Source of the DNA: Nitrososphaeraceae archaeon
Lineage (GTDB): Archaea > Thermoproteota > Nitrososphaeria > Nitrososphaerales > Nitrososphaeraceae
Assembly (NCBI GenBank): GCA_031316115.1
Contig: JALDRC010000001.1
Span: forward strand, 514,626-578,625
Reading direction: 5' to 3'
Length of the DNA: 64,000 bases
In this document: positions 53,901-63,688 of the stretch, in pieces
How the letters are laid out: each line of letters begins with the position of its first letter
Position numbering within the stretch: the first letter of the stretch is position 1
Position numbers and translations under genes: made by a program
Notes under the pieces: generated by a model
What the model saw: the letters and a program-made list of their open reading frames with translations, nothing else
What the model was told of the DNA's origin: nothing
Databases searched by the model: none

Positions 53901-54282
53901 ATTTGACCATGACTGGCATATCACCTATGTGTATAAATCTGGATTCGATTATTCTGCCTTCTTCAACAATGCTACATTCAAGCATAATAGGAGAAGCATA
54001 TGTCAAATTTCTAAGCCTTGCCTCGACAGGAGCGACATGAGTAACGGAGCCATCGAGCTCCATTATTCGAGGACGTTGTAATTTTATTTTACCTAGTTTA
54101 AGCTTATAAGGGAATTCTGCGGTTTCAATTTCAACTTCATTTACTTCATCAATAATACTTTGAAGTCCTGCCTCCATAAATTCATTATAAGAATTAAGAT
54201 GTTGTCTTGCAATTCCTTCTCGTTTTAATATATCGTTGATAATTGGCCACATATCAACGGATAATTTACTTTGAGTTTCCAT
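50923..54282 (-). CDS. rpo2: DNA-directed RNA polymerase subunit Rpo2 (unsplit B)
   Basis: CPAETPEGSNCGLVKNLA, GDKFASRHGQKGILG, GGLRFGEMERDCLIAYGAS. Confidence 0.97.
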   Translation of the reverse strand: METQSKLSVDMWPIINDILKREGIARQHLNSYNEFMEAGLQSIIDEVNEVEIETAEFPYKLKLGKIKLQRPRIMELDGSVTHVAPVEARLRNLTYASPIMLECSIVEEGRIIESRFIHIGDMPVMVKSNVCILHNLPESKLIELGEDPRDPGGYFVINGSERVIVGLEDLSYNKIIVDAEETAGTLTHKAKVYSSIVGYRAKLELIMKPDGSIVAKIPGSPVDIPLVTLIRALGLESDRDIANAVSFNEYIQDELEPSFEKVGEISSSRDAIVYISKRIAPGMLEEFQIKRAETLLDWGLLPHLGKNPENRGEKALFLGEAASKLVELKAGWIDNDDKDHYGNKVIKFAGQMLADLFRTAFRNLIRDMKYQLERSGQKRGINAVAAAIRPGIISDKLNNAIATGNWGRGRVGVTQLLDRTNYMSTISHLRRIQSPLSRSQPNFEARDLHTTHFGRICPAETPEGSNCGLVKNLALSAIISVSISSSEIIEKLYELRVQHIDDADENLRHNGCRIFVDGKLIGYIEDGAHLALTLRNLRRSGKIHPHTGIYFYSSLNSNATKRLYISCNSGRVLRPLAIVKDSKSLMTSEVVEKINKKFLSWIDLIYIGIIELVDANEEENCLIAIDHSTINPNTTHVEIYPPSILGIGASVIPYPEHNQSPRNTYESAMAKQSLGFSTPLMNASTYVRQHFMLYPQVPIVGTKAINLLGLDERPTGQNCIVAVLPFEGYNIEDAVVFNKSSVERGLCRTFFYRVYEAEAKQYPGGMKDTFELPSPDENIRGFRGEKAYRLLEQDGAIMHESVVSGGDILIGRTSPPRFIEEYKEFEVKGPYRRDTSVGVRPSENGVVDTVIMTQSVEGGKMYKIRVRDMRIPEIGDKFASRHGQKGILGMLVNQEDLPYTEDGIVPDIMINPHAFPSRMTVGQFMESLAGKAASLRGKVVDGSAFLGEKLNDIKDVMESYGFKHSGKEEMYDGRTGIKFPVDVYIGVVYYQKLHHMVADKIHSRARGQVQMLTKQPTEGRARGGGLRFGEMERDCLIAYGASMMLKDRLLEESDKAEVDVCERCGLLAYYDIKQRRHVCRVCGDKAKISSVVIAYAFKLLLQEMMSLNIAPRLIPRDKL

Positions 54283-54286
54283 CTTT

Positions 54287-54538
54287 CTACCCCTGTACTA
54301 CATATCTGTAATATACACTTTCACCCGCGGTAGGACTTTTTCTAGTAATTTTGATTATATCACCAGGTCGTACATCTAGATCTTCCAATCCCTTATCATT
54401 TGACATGATATAAGGCAGTTGATTGGTTTTAACATTAAATTTTTTTAAAATTTTTTCTGCTTCCTCTTTGGGTAGAATTTCATGTTTTGGTTGAAAAATA
54501 TGATTAGTAACTTTGATTACCTTTTTTTCTACTGACAA
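54287..54538 (-). CDS. rpo5: RNA polymerase subunit Rpo5 (RpoH)
   Basis: HEILPKEEAEKILKKFNVKTNQLPYI, ITRKSPTAGESVYYRYV. Confidence 0.93.
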   Translation of the reverse strand: MSVEKKVIKVTNHIFQPKHEILPKEEAEKILKKFNVKTNQLPYIMSNDKGLEDLDVRPGDIIKITRKSPTAGESVYYRYVVQG

Positions 54539-54723
54539 ACTACAAATCCCCCTTTTATCCCGTCAATAAATAATTTAAATCTAAAATAGTTTTGTTGCAC
54601 GATTAAATACAAGAAGATTTGACAAAAGGAGATATATGTAGTTTCTCACATCTTGGATATTTGTTAACTCAATACACTTCAATTGTTGATATGTATCATG
54701 GATTTGTTAATTATTTGATTACA

Positions 54724-54824
54724 GGCCTTCGGAGGGATTTGAACCCTCCTCAAGCGGTATCTGTCTGCATCACGGTAGACTAGACCACAGCCGCCTATAC
54801 TTACCAGGCTATACTACGAAGGCC
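54724..54824 (-). tRNA. tRNA-His(GTG) with about 26-nt intron at 37/38
   Basis: GCCTTCG/CGAAGGC acceptor, encoded G-1 opposite C73 (His identity), GTG anticodon, GAGGGTTCAAATCCCTC T-arm; intron TCTAGTCTACCGTGATGCAGACAGAT. Confidence 0.88.
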
Positions 54825-54908
54825 ACCCAGCCATTGATATAAGTAAGTATTAATTTATCTTTAGCGGTTTTTATGTTGTAATATTTATCTTGTTTTAACT
54901 TAAAGTCC

Positions 54909-55727
54909 TCAAGTACTTATTAGCCCACGTTTAATAACTGAGATATTTAATTTTGCTAATTCTTTACATAGAGAGTTCATTCCAATAGAGTCACCAGCCA
55001 AATGACCTAGAACTACCAAATTCCAGTTTTTATTATCTTTACGCAACTTGATCAGTTCATTGTAGTCAATATGCAAATAAATCACAGTACTTATTCCTTT
55101 TTCGAAATATGTTTTAGCGATGTCATATCCGCCGTTTGATCCTGCAGCTATGACCAACATCCAATCTCCCAATCTGTTGGTAGATTTCCCATTATACACC
55201 GAAATTCTAGTTTGTGAATATCTAAATTCTGGGATTTGTTCTATCGCTTTTATCAAATCAGATACCTTTTCTAATTTCGCATCTTTCAATGTTTTAAGAA
55301 TAACTTGACGCATACATTCATCCAATGGCTGGTGTATGTTCAACAATGGCATTTTTAGAAGTTTGGCAGTACTCACTACATCATCATAAATGTAAGAATT
55401 GGTCTTTACTTGCACTTTTTCCATTAAACTTTTCACCAAATTATTAGCATATTTTTCCTCAATTCCCTTACTGACCATGTATTCGACATGTCTTTGGAAT
55501 ACTTTATGAAAGTTAAGAAGTGATCTCCCTATAGGATGATGAGTTAAAATACAATCACATTCAAGAGACTTTGCTAGAGTTATATCCGAAGGATTTACAT
55601 CAATAGAAACAAATACTTTTTTAATATTGGTTCCACTTACATGAATTGCGCTATCTGCTGGAATATTTGTCCAACCTGATAACCTCAATGCTATTTTCAT
55701 AATTTCTTGAGTAGATACCCCTTTCAA
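54909..55727 (-). CDS. NIF3-like dinuclear metal-centre protein
   Basis: CDCILTHHPIGRS metal ligand motif, GHLAGDSIGMN. Confidence 0.85.
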   Translation of the reverse strand: MKGVSTQEIMKIALRLSGWTNIPADSAIHVSGTNIKKVFVSIDVNPSDITLAKSLECDCILTHHPIGRSLLNFHKVFQRHVEYMVSKGIEEKYANNLVKSLMEKVQVKTNSYIYDDVVSTAKLLKMPLLNIHQPLDECMRQVILKTLKDAKLEKVSDLIKAIEQIPEFRYSQTRISVYNGKSTNRLGDWMLVIAAGSNGGYDIAKTYFEKGISTVIYLHIDYNELIKLRKDNKNWNLVVLGHLAGDSIGMNSLCKELAKLNISVIKRGLIST

Positions 55728-55897
55728 TAAAAATACTAAATCAACTAGAGAATTTTAAGATTTGTTAATTGTTTTGTTGTTTATTCTGTTTTATTGTTAT
55801 ATAATTAATAGTCAGGGTTTATGTGAATTAAAATAATAATCAATGAAGAATCTAAGATGAGTTTAACCTCGTGGTGTTTGGATTTATATTATCTTGA

Positions 55898-56953
55898 TTA
55901 AACTGATCCAGGAGATGGAGGATTATCGTTTAAATATCCTGGTATCCATCTGTTAGCAAATCTAGATTGATTTTGTAAAACGACAATTCTAGAAATCTCG
56001 CTCTGATCCATGATCTTGTAGTCATTTAGAGATTCATTTAGTTTTGTAGCATATTGTATTACATCACTCATTTCGAGCATATTATTTTGTTCTAGTCTTT
56101 TTGTAGACATACCTATGTGCATATATGATTTTATTTCTATAAAATGTGGATTTCCTATCTTTATAAGTTTGATGAAATCAGAAATATCATCCAATGAGTC
56201 GTTATATCCTCGAATAAGTGTTATTCGTAAAACAGTTCTTGTCTCCATTTCTGAAAAAATCTTAAGTGTAGTCAACCACCTGTTCCATGCGTCAACATAT
56301 CTTGGTCTATTTATTCTATAAAACATTTTTTTATTTGTGGCATTAGTAGACAAGTAAATTTGTGTTGGAAGCGCATCTTCTTTGATGAGTCTCATAACCA
56401 TATCAGGTTCTTGGCCATTAGTAACAAGGAAAATGGATTTAGTATTTTTTAAAGTATGTAAATATTTAATTAAGCTTGGAAGTTTTGGATACATGGTTGG
56501 TTCTCCAGAAAGAGAAATTGCATAATGATATGGGAACAGGGATTCATCTAATTTCTTTTTGTCTGATTTTGAACTTCCGTAGAATCCTACTATTAATCGC
56601 TCTCGTGCTTTTAATAATTGATTAATAATAACATCAGGTTCGTCTACCAAATGCTCTGGCATTTTTAAAGTATCGTAAAATTCTGTGGGTCTCCAGCAAT
56701 AGACACACCTATTCTCACAATTCATTGCAGTTGGAGTCATTTCCATACATTGATGAGTGGAAATTCCATAAAATTTGTGTTTATAACAATTTCCTTCATT
56801 ATTAAATGATTTCTTGGTCCAGTGACATAATTCTACAGCTGAATGATTATAAACACCGTATTTGGCTTTTCTAAGTTTTACTTGTAAACTTGGAGAAATA
56901 TTAATAAGATTATCATCATTGCTATGAGATATATATTCGTCCGAACAACTCAT
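55898..56953 (-). CDS. taw1: SAM-dependent tRNA 4-demethylwyosine synthase (TYW1)
   Basis: NCENRCVYCWRP radical-SAM motif, SLSGEPTMYPKLPSLI. Confidence 0.93.
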   Translation of the reverse strand: MSCSDEYISHSNDDNLINISPSLQVKLRKAKYGVYNHSAVELCHWTKKSFNNEGNCYKHKFYGISTHQCMEMTPTAMNCENRCVYCWRPTEFYDTLKMPEHLVDEPDVIINQLLKARERLIVGFYGSSKSDKKKLDESLFPYHYAISLSGEPTMYPKLPSLIKYLHTLKNTKSIFLVTNGQEPDMVMRLIKEDALPTQIYLSTNATNKKMFYRINRPRYVDAWNRWLTTLKIFSEMETRTVLRITLIRGYNDSLDDISDFIKLIKIGNPHFIEIKSYMHIGMSTKRLEQNNMLEMSDVIQYATKLNESLNDYKIMDQSEISRIVVLQNQSRFANRWIPGYLNDNPPSPGSV

Positions 56954-57076
56954 TCTACCTCTATAAATAATGAAACTAATTTAAAGTTTAAAAAAACTTG
57001 AATAATTAGTTTAATTTTGAAAACAATGAAATACCATTAATTTAATAATTAACAAATCGTATACCTTGCTTAGCAC

Positions 57077-57628
57077 TTGAAAAAGACGATTGCGTTCGAT
57101 TTAGATTCTGTATTAGCAGATGTAATGGTAACATGGATAGAAGAATTTAATAAAAAATATGATTCGAAAATTACTAAAACCCACATTACTGTCTGGGATA
57201 TTCATAAAATTTTACCAATAACTGAAATTGAATCCTATTCGCTTTTTAGATATGTATGGAAATACAAATGGCAAAAAATTCCACCTACTACTGAAAATAT
57301 TCCAGATATTATAAGGAATCTTAAGGTTGAAAATAGAATATCTATAATTACTAGGAGGGAAAAAGAGACAATTCCATATGTATATGAATGGTTAAAAACC
57401 AATGAAATCGAATATGATGACATATTATTTATTTTTGACAATTTTAAAAAAAGTATGTATCCATTTCATATTTTAATAGATGATAACCCCAGTAATTTAA
57501 TAGATATTAAATCTCCGAAAATAGCAATATTATTTAATCAGCCATGGAACAAGAATTTTAATTGGCCAAGAAGAATAGACTCGTTGATAGATCTAAATAA
57601 AAATGATATTGCATTGAATGATATATAG
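57077..57628 (+). CDS. HAD-superfamily 5'-nucleotidase-like phosphatase (TTG start)
   Basis: TIAFDLDSVLADV, ISIITRRE, ILIDDNPSNLIDI. Confidence 0.85.
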   Translation: MKKTIAFDLDSVLADVMVTWIEEFNKKYDSKITKTHITVWDIHKILPITEIESYSLFRYVWKYKWQKIPPTTENIPDIIRNLKVENRISIITRREKETIPYVYEWLKTNEIEYDDILFIFDNFKKSMYPFHILIDDNPSNLIDIKSPKIAILFNQPWNKNFNWPRRIDSLIDLNKNDIALNDI

Positions 57629-57630
57629 AA

Positions 57631-57966
57631 TTAAATTTCTAATTCAATAATGGCGCGGTTTATCAAAGAAGAAAATCCCTCAAATTTTTTAATTAATTCT
57701 ATCATCAACTCAAATGAATATTTTTCCCTATACCCTTCGTCAAATTTCATCAACACGTTACCCTTATTTGTTTGAATATGTAGTATAACAAGATAATAAT
57801 TACCAAATTTCTTGTCACAACGTTCTACATACTGCTCTAATCTAACTTCTTTTAAGTAGTAAGTGTCGTTGTATTTTGTATTAGAGATCAGTATTTCCGA
57901 TTTGATTGGAATTTTTTTTTTTATTCTTTCGATATCAAAATCTATAGAAATTTTTTTATTTTTCAT
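57631..57966 (-). CDS. Hypothetical protein (likely start MKNKKISIDF, 111 aa rather than 151 aa)
   Basis: Internal ATG at 57966 overlaps the PurF-like stop by 11 nt; the upstream extension lies antiparallel in the PurF-like CDS frame-shifted region. Confidence 0.6.
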   Translation of the reverse strand: MKNKKISIDFDIERIKKKIPIKSEILISNTKYNDTYYLKEVRLEQYVERCDKKFGNYYLVILHIQTNKGNVLMKFDEGYREKYSFELMIELIKKFEGFSSLINRAIIELEI

Positions 57967-59329
57967 AATCCAAAAATCGTATCCATTCAGGGAACCATAG
58001 TTTGTTTTCAGAAATTCCAATACCCTTTGCAAGTATTGAAGGAGAATTATAAAAAATTTTTTCACTCCCGATCTCTGGAGCAACATAGAAATTTAGCCTC
58101 TCTAAATTGGATATTTTCCCTATGTATTTATTCGCAAGAAGATCTCTATTTTGGGTATATAATCCCACTTGCCTTCCATCAATAGTGGGAACATAACATA
58201 CTATAACATATACTCTTTTTACTCCATTTTTCTTAAGATAATAGACCGTTTCTCTAACAGTACTTCCTGTTTGAATTGTACCTTGAATAGTAGCTATTTT
58301 TTTATTTTTGGTTAAATTTTCTATTATGAATTTTAGTGATTTTCCTGTTGTTAATAATTTATTCTTACTTTCTTGTTCAGAAAAATCAATCATATGATCA
58401 GAATCATCATATCTATCTTTAATGATACCTTCAGAAATTTCAAAATCAGATAAATCTTTTTGTAGTTTTAAACCCATTCCCAAAGCCATAGGTCTTGTAT
58501 AATCTGGCTCTGCATAAATACTATTTAGATCCATTTCAACAGGAACATAATCAGCTTGTACCCTTCCGATGTTCTTTCTTATTGAATATATACTCTTGTC
58601 CCCAAACATCGATGTAACATGTGATTCCCTAATAAATTCAAATGGATCTAATAAGATTTTTCGACCCTCCAAAGAGACAAGAGAGTTGATATAGCTTTTC
58701 CTATCCAATTTAATCAATTGCCCTGGTTGAATATTTAGGAATTTTAAATTAGGATAAGATATCCTAAGAGAGTTTTCTGAGGATATCATTACTATTTTAT
58801 CATTGGATGCCATAAAAAGTGGTTTAAATGCTGTGCTATTTCTGAAAACTATTAATTCATCTCTATTTTTAATTACTAAATTTCCTCTAAGATGTCTATC
58901 TAAAAATTCAGCAGCAAGTTCGCTATTTTTTCTATCATTAATTAATTTCATAAAGATATAATAGATTTGGTATAAAGGATCAAGTGATTTTGCTGATTCT
59001 ATGTATGGATGAGTATGTAATTTTTCAGTGTCAACCAAAAATCCATCAAGAGAAATATTAATTAAATTCATACTTGGAAAATGAGGAGATCTTTTGGAAA
59101 GATATCCCAGGCCACAGAATCCAGTTAAATTCTGTTTTTTAATAGTAGTAGCTAGAACATCATCTGGAGGAATAGCACCTTTATTTTCTATTACCTTATT
59201 TCCAATCATCATTTTCCAGTATGCTTTCCCTCTATGTTGTAACATCCTCATACCCGTTATCAGATATGAAAGTACTTTTTCTGGATTTTTGTTTTCACCA
59301 AAATCATATATTGCCACTATTCCTGCCAA
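57956..59329 (-). CDS. PurF-like (amidophosphoribosyltransferase family) protein, probably catalytically dead
   Basis: Glutaminase-like N-terminus but MAGIVA instead of MCGI; LQHRG, HTHPYI..; TRPMALGMGLK..GIIKDRY PRTase-like; VDDSIVRGTT replaced by IQGTIQTGSTVRE. Confidence 0.85.
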   Translation of the reverse strand: MAGIVAIYDFGENKNPEKVLSYLITGMRMLQHRGKAYWKMMIGNKVIENKGAIPPDDVLATTIKKQNLTGFCGLGYLSKRSPHFPSMNLINISLDGFLVDTEKLHTHPYIESAKSLDPLYQIYYIFMKLINDRKNSELAAEFLDRHLRGNLVIKNRDELIVFRNSTAFKPLFMASNDKIVMISSENSLRISYPNLKFLNIQPGQLIKLDRKSYINSLVSLEGRKILLDPFEFIRESHVTSMFGDKSIYSIRKNIGRVQADYVPVEMDLNSIYAEPDYTRPMALGMGLKLQKDLSDFEISEGIIKDRYDDSDHMIDFSEQESKNKLLTTGKSLKFIIENLTKNKKIATIQGTIQTGSTVRETVYYLKKNGVKRVYVIVCYVPTIDGRQVGLYTQNRDLLANKYIGKISNLERLNFYVAPEIGSEKIFYNSPSILAKGIGISENKLWFPEWIRFLDYEK

Positions 59330-59501
59330 ATACTCTTACTAGGTAAGGATGAAAAGATATAAAAATTATTTAATTATACATCGGTTTGTTTTTTAAATAT
59401 TCCAAAAATTTTCACCCTATCCTATATCTTCTTAATACTTTGATACTCGTTCTCTTTAGCAAAATAAAAAAGTGGTTTGATACTTAGCTATATAGCATAA
59501 T

Positions 59502-60704
59502 ATGCTTATAGGAATAATCGGTAAAGCTAATGTAGGTAAGTCGACCTTTTTTAATGCAGCAACTGATCAGGCTGTTCCTTCGGCAAATTATCCTTTTACT
59601 ACTGTTCAACCAAATATTGGTATAAGTTATGTACGAAAAAAATGTGTGTGTAGAGAACTGGGAGTTCAAGATAACCCGATACATTCAATGTGTATTGATG
59701 GAAATAGATTTATTCCAATTAAATTGATAGATGTTGCAGGACTAGTTCCAGGTGCACACCTTGGCAAGGGATTAGGTAACAAATTTCTTGATGATGCAAG
59801 ACAGGCTGATGCGCTAATTCATATAGTGGATATTTCCGGCAGTACTGATCCAGAAGGCCATATAGTTTCCCAGTCAACAGGGGATCCGCTATTTGATATA
59901 AAATTTGTAGAGGATGAATTTGATCGATGGTTGCTATCAATTGTAAATAGGGATTGGAGTAAAATCTCAAAGGACATATCAAACCAAAAAATAAGAATAG
60001 AGCAAATTTTAGCTAAAAGATTGAGCGGATTAGCTATTCCTTTTGATATTGTTTCAAAATCTCTAATTGAATTAAATATAAAAAATAAAAAGCCAGAAGA
60101 ATGGACTCAGGAAGAAATCTTTAATTTCGTTAAATTAATTAGAAAAAAATCTAAACCTTTGATTATAGTTGCGAACAAAATAGATCTTCAATCATCTAAA
60201 AAAAATTTAAAAGAAATTCAAAATTCAACTAGTCATATAATCATTCCCTGTGCATCTGAGGCAGAACTTGTGTTAAGAAAAGGTATGAAAACTGATTTAT
60301 GGTACTATTTACCAGGTGATAATGACTTTACACTCAGAAAACATAACTTTACTGAACAACAACAAAAAGCTATACTATTGATCAAGAATATATTAAATGA
60401 TTATGGATCCACAGGAGTACAAAATGCAATCAATACCATATGCTTTGAGTTAATGAAATTGATAGTAGTATATCCTGTAGAAGATGAGATCAAACTATCA
60501 GATAAAAATGGAAACATATTACCTAATTCCTTACTTCTCCCGATAGGATCTACTGCCAGAGACCTTGCCGAGCAGATACATGCAGATTTAGCAAAAGGAT
60601 TTATGTTTGCGATAGATGTTAGAACAAAACAAAGAATTGGAGCAGATTATATCTTAAAGGATAATGACATAATCAAAATAATCTCCACAACTGCTAGGGG
60701 TTAA
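59502..60704 (+). CDS. OBG-family YchF/Ola1-like GTPase with TGS domain
   Basis: [47 protein letters not shown]-terminal TGS. Confidence 0.95.
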   Translation: MLIGIIGKANVGKSTFFNAATDQAVPSANYPFTTVQPNIGISYVRKKCVCRELGVQDNPIHSMCIDGNRFIPIKLIDVAGLVPGAHLGKGLGNKFLDDARQADALIHIVDISGSTDPEGHIVSQSTGDPLFDIKFVEDEFDRWLLSIVNRDWSKISKDISNQKIRIEQILAKRLSGLAIPFDIVSKSLIELNIKNKKPEEWTQEEIFNFVKLIRKKSKPLIIVANKIDLQSSKKNLKEIQNSTSHIIIPCASEAELVLRKGMKTDLWYYLPGDNDFTLRKHNFTEQQQKAILLIKNILNDYGSTGVQNAINTICFELMKLIVVYPVEDEIKLSDKNGNILPNSLLLPIGSTARDLAEQIHADLAKGFMFAIDVRTKQRIGADYILKDNDIIKIISTTARG

Positions 60705-60707
60705 TTT

Positions 60708-61745
60708 ATGAATGAAGTAACCAAAATTTCTGAAACAATGTTTGGATTAGGAATAGAGAGTACAGCACACACTTTCAGTTGTTCTATCATGGAATACGAC
60801 ATTGTGAAAAGAAATGGAAAAATAATTTCAGAAGAAAGAAGCATATACAAGGCACCTTCAGGCTCTGGTATTCATCCAAGAGAGGCATCAAGACATCACA
60901 TGGATAAATCTCCGGAGATTTTGAAACAGTGTCTAAAATCAGCGAATTTATTGCCTACAAAATTAGATATTATTTCATATTCAGCTGGTCCTGGATTGGG
61001 TCCATGTCTAAGAGTAGGAGCAGTGATAGCAAGAGCACTTTCATCCTTTTATTGTAAACCATTGATTCCTGTCAATCATGCACTTGGCCATGTTGAATTA
61101 GGAATGATGTTAACTGGATGCAACGACCCTCTAGTTTTACTGGTGTCTGGAGGGCACACAATGATTCTAGCTTTTGCAAATAAACGATGGAGAGTATTTG
61201 GAGAAACTCTAGATCTTACAATAGGTCAATTATTAGATCAATTCGGTAGATATATATCTCTTTCTTCACCATGCGGTAACAAAATTGAGGAATTTGCAAC
61301 AAATTCATCACATGATTACATTCCGTTACCATATATTGTTAAAGGTAATGACGTTTCTTTTTCTGGTCTTTTGACAGCAGCCAAATCAAATATTAAAAAA
61401 GGATGCGACATACAAAATCTATGCTTTTCAATACAAGAGACTTCCTTTGCCATGTTGACTGAGGTTGTTGAAAGAGCATTATCATTTACCCAAAAAAAAG
61501 AAGTTCTGATTGTTGGAGGGGTGTCAGCCAATACACGTCTACAAGACATGTTAACACAAGCAGCTGAGAGACAAGATGCAAAACTTTATTCTTGTCCATT
61601 AAATTATTCTGGCGATAACGGCTCTCAAATAGCCTGGACTGCCCTATGTGATTATCAATCTAATCACAGGAATATTGAAATTGAAAATTCATTTATAAAT
61701 CAATCATGGAGATTGGATTCAGTAGATGTGAATTGGAGATTTTAA
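60708..61745 (+). CDS. kae1: KEOPS subunit Kae1, tRNA threonylcarbamoyladenosine synthase
   Basis: GLGIESTAHTFS, SAGPGLGPCLRVG, NHALGHVELG, LLVSGGHTMIL. Confidence 0.97.
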   Translation: MNEVTKISETMFGLGIESTAHTFSCSIMEYDIVKRNGKIISEERSIYKAPSGSGIHPREASRHHMDKSPEILKQCLKSANLLPTKLDIISYSAGPGLGPCLRVGAVIARALSSFYCKPLIPVNHALGHVELGMMLTGCNDPLVLLVSGGHTMILAFANKRWRVFGETLDLTIGQLLDQFGRYISLSSPCGNKIEEFATNSSHDYIPLPYIVKGNDVSFSGLLTAAKSNIKKGCDIQNLCFSIQETSFAMLTEVVERALSFTQKKEVLIVGGVSANTRLQDMLTQAAERQDAKLYSCPLNYSGDNGSQIAWTALCDYQSNHRNIEIENSFINQSWRLDSVDVNWRF

Positions 61746-61795
61746 GTTTATAAAAAATAATTTCTAATGAGAATATTTTAATTGGAAATGCATTA

Positions 61796-62128
61796 TCAAT
61801 CATGATCGATATTGGATCTAACTCTGTCGATCTCTTTTACCCATTTTGAATTACTAAAAACCCCGAATTTATATACCTTATTTTGACTAGTAGTTATTAC
61901 AAGTTTTTTTATTAGGAAACCTTCAGCTTTACAGTTAGAAATATGATCTAAGTTTATGTCTAACAGTAATTCTCCAGGTTTTTTTGATAGAGTAGCAAGC
62001 GTGCCTTCTGTTTTTTCAAAAATAATTCTTTGATTAGTAAGGGTAAGTATACCATTTTTAAATTTGTCTTCTGCACAATCTTCTTGTAATACTAATTTCT
62101 CTCCTTTGCGAGGTTCTACTGAGCTCAC
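61796..62128 (-). CDS. PH-like domain protein, unknown function
   Basis: GILTLTNQRIIFEK..LDINLDHISNC resembles bacterial/archaeal PH (GRAM-like) domains; antisense between kae1 and bud32. Confidence 0.7.
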   Translation of the reverse strand: MSSVEPRKGEKLVLQEDCAEDKFKNGILTLTNQRIIFEKTEGTLATLSKKPGELLLDINLDHISNCKAEGFLIKKLVITTSQNKVYKFGVFSNSKWVKEIDRVRSNIDHD

Positions 62129-62145
62129 ATTTTTATAATATTTTC

Positions 62146-62766
62146 ATGGGTATATTACTATTGCAGGTAAAACTTATTAAAAAAGGTGCAGAAGCAGACA
62201 TCTATTTAATTCCCTGGCATGGGAAAGATGCGATTTCGAAGATAAGAAAAGTAAAAAGTTATCGTAACAGATATCTAGATGATAACATCAGAAAGAAGAG
62301 AACCATTCATGAAGCTAATATGTTAAGTAATGTCAAAAAATTTGGTATAACTACACCTTTTTTGTATTTTATGGATCCTGTGCAAGCAGAAATAATAATG
62401 GAATACATTCAAGGAACTAATGTGAAAGATGTATTGTCAGATAGTATAGCATTCAAGATAGGAAGATATGTGGCTATATTACATGACAATAATGTTATAC
62501 ATGGCGATTTGACCACTTCAAATTTTATAATAAAAGATAATTCCTTATTTCTTATAGATTTTGGATTGTCTTTCTTTTCTGAAAGGATAGAAGATAAGGC
62601 AGTGGATCTTAGGTTATTCAAAGAAGTCTTAAGCAGCGCACATATAGATTTATTTAAAGAAGCATATGAGAGTTTTATAACAGGATATTCAAGTAGCACA
62701 AAAAATAATATCAATAAAATTTTGAGAGTAGTGGGAGAAATAGAGAAAAGAGGTAGATATTCCTAA
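62146..62766 (+). CDS. bud32: KEOPS subunit Bud32, atypical Ser/Thr kinase
   Basis: IKKGAEADIYL, IHGDLTTSNFI, LIDFGLSFFSERIEDKAVDL. Confidence 0.96.
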   Translation: MGILLLQVKLIKKGAEADIYLIPWHGKDAISKIRKVKSYRNRYLDDNIRKKRTIHEANMLSNVKKFGITTPFLYFMDPVQAEIIMEYIQGTNVKDVLSDSIAFKIGRYVAILHDNNVIHGDLTTSNFIIKDNSLFLIDFGLSFFSERIEDKAVDLRLFKEVLSSAHIDLFKEAYESFITGYSSSTKNNINKILRVVGEIEKRGRYS

Positions 62767-62869
62767 ATTGCAAATACAAAATTACTAATTAATTATAATA
62801 TTAGTTATCATAGTTTCATATTATATTTGTAGAAATATTTTTATTATATAAATTTTTCATAAAATGTAA

Positions 62870-63433
62870 ATGTGTTCATTATTTTTTGTTAGTAGTAATT
62901 ATAATAAATTTTTGGAAATAAAATCGATTATGAAGAATAGACTGTCATCAACTAAATTAAAATTTTATAGAGTTGCACTTCCAGAAATACAGTCCAATAA
63001 TATCGAATTAATTTCTATTGAAAAGTCAAAATCAGCATATAGTATTTCTAAGGCTCCAGTTTTAATAGAAGATGACGGACTATTTATCAAATCATTAAAT
63101 GGTTTTCCTGGACCATATTCTTCTTTTATATATGATACTATTGGAAACAATGGAGTTTTAAAATTAATGAAAGGTATAAAAGACCGAAAAGCCTGGTTTA
63201 AATCTATATTTGTCTATAATGATGGCACAATGATAAAACTTTTCTATGGAGAAATTAACGGGAAGATTTCTAGTAGAATGTCCGATGGTGGTTGGGGATT
63301 CGATCCTATTTTTATTCCAGAGAAATCAAGGATGTCAATGGGAAAATTACATAAAAAAGCAGAAAAAAACAAATACTCTCACAGAGGTATAGCCTTAGAA
63401 AAATTCATAGATTGGTATAATAACATACGATAA
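62870..63433 (+). CDS. XTP/dITP pyrophosphatase (RdgB/HAM1)
   Basis: VSSNYNKFLEIKSIM, IEDDGLFIKSLNGFPGPYSSF, GGWGFDPIFIP, SHRGIALEKF. Confidence 0.95.
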   Translation: MCSLFFVSSNYNKFLEIKSIMKNRLSSTKLKFYRVALPEIQSNNIELISIEKSKSAYSISKAPVLIEDDGLFIKSLNGFPGPYSSFIYDTIGNNGVLKLMKGIKDRKAWFKSIFVYNDGTMIKLFYGEINGKISSRMSDGGWGFDPIFIPEKSRMSMGKLHKKAEKNKYSHRGIALEKFIDWYNNIR

Positions 63434-63688
63434 TGTATTGATTCGTTACTGTTATACGGTTATTGTAAAACTTATTTAGAATCATAAATTGAATTATTTT
63501 GCGGTCACGCTAATTTTCACAAACACAAAGCTTTGATAAAATCATCTTAGTATTTGTATAATTTATTTTTTTTAGACAAATGAAATAAACATTATGAAAA
63601 GAACTTTATATTTAAAATTTGAGTAAGATAATCTTCTATTTAATAGTATCATACCTGTTATATTAATTAGAAACTCTATAAATAAAAG

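Noticed and set aside
47093-54282. Unsplit Rpo1 and Rpo2 as a novelty
   Set aside because: Unsplit large RNAP subunits are already known for Thaumarchaeota; useful for taxonomy only
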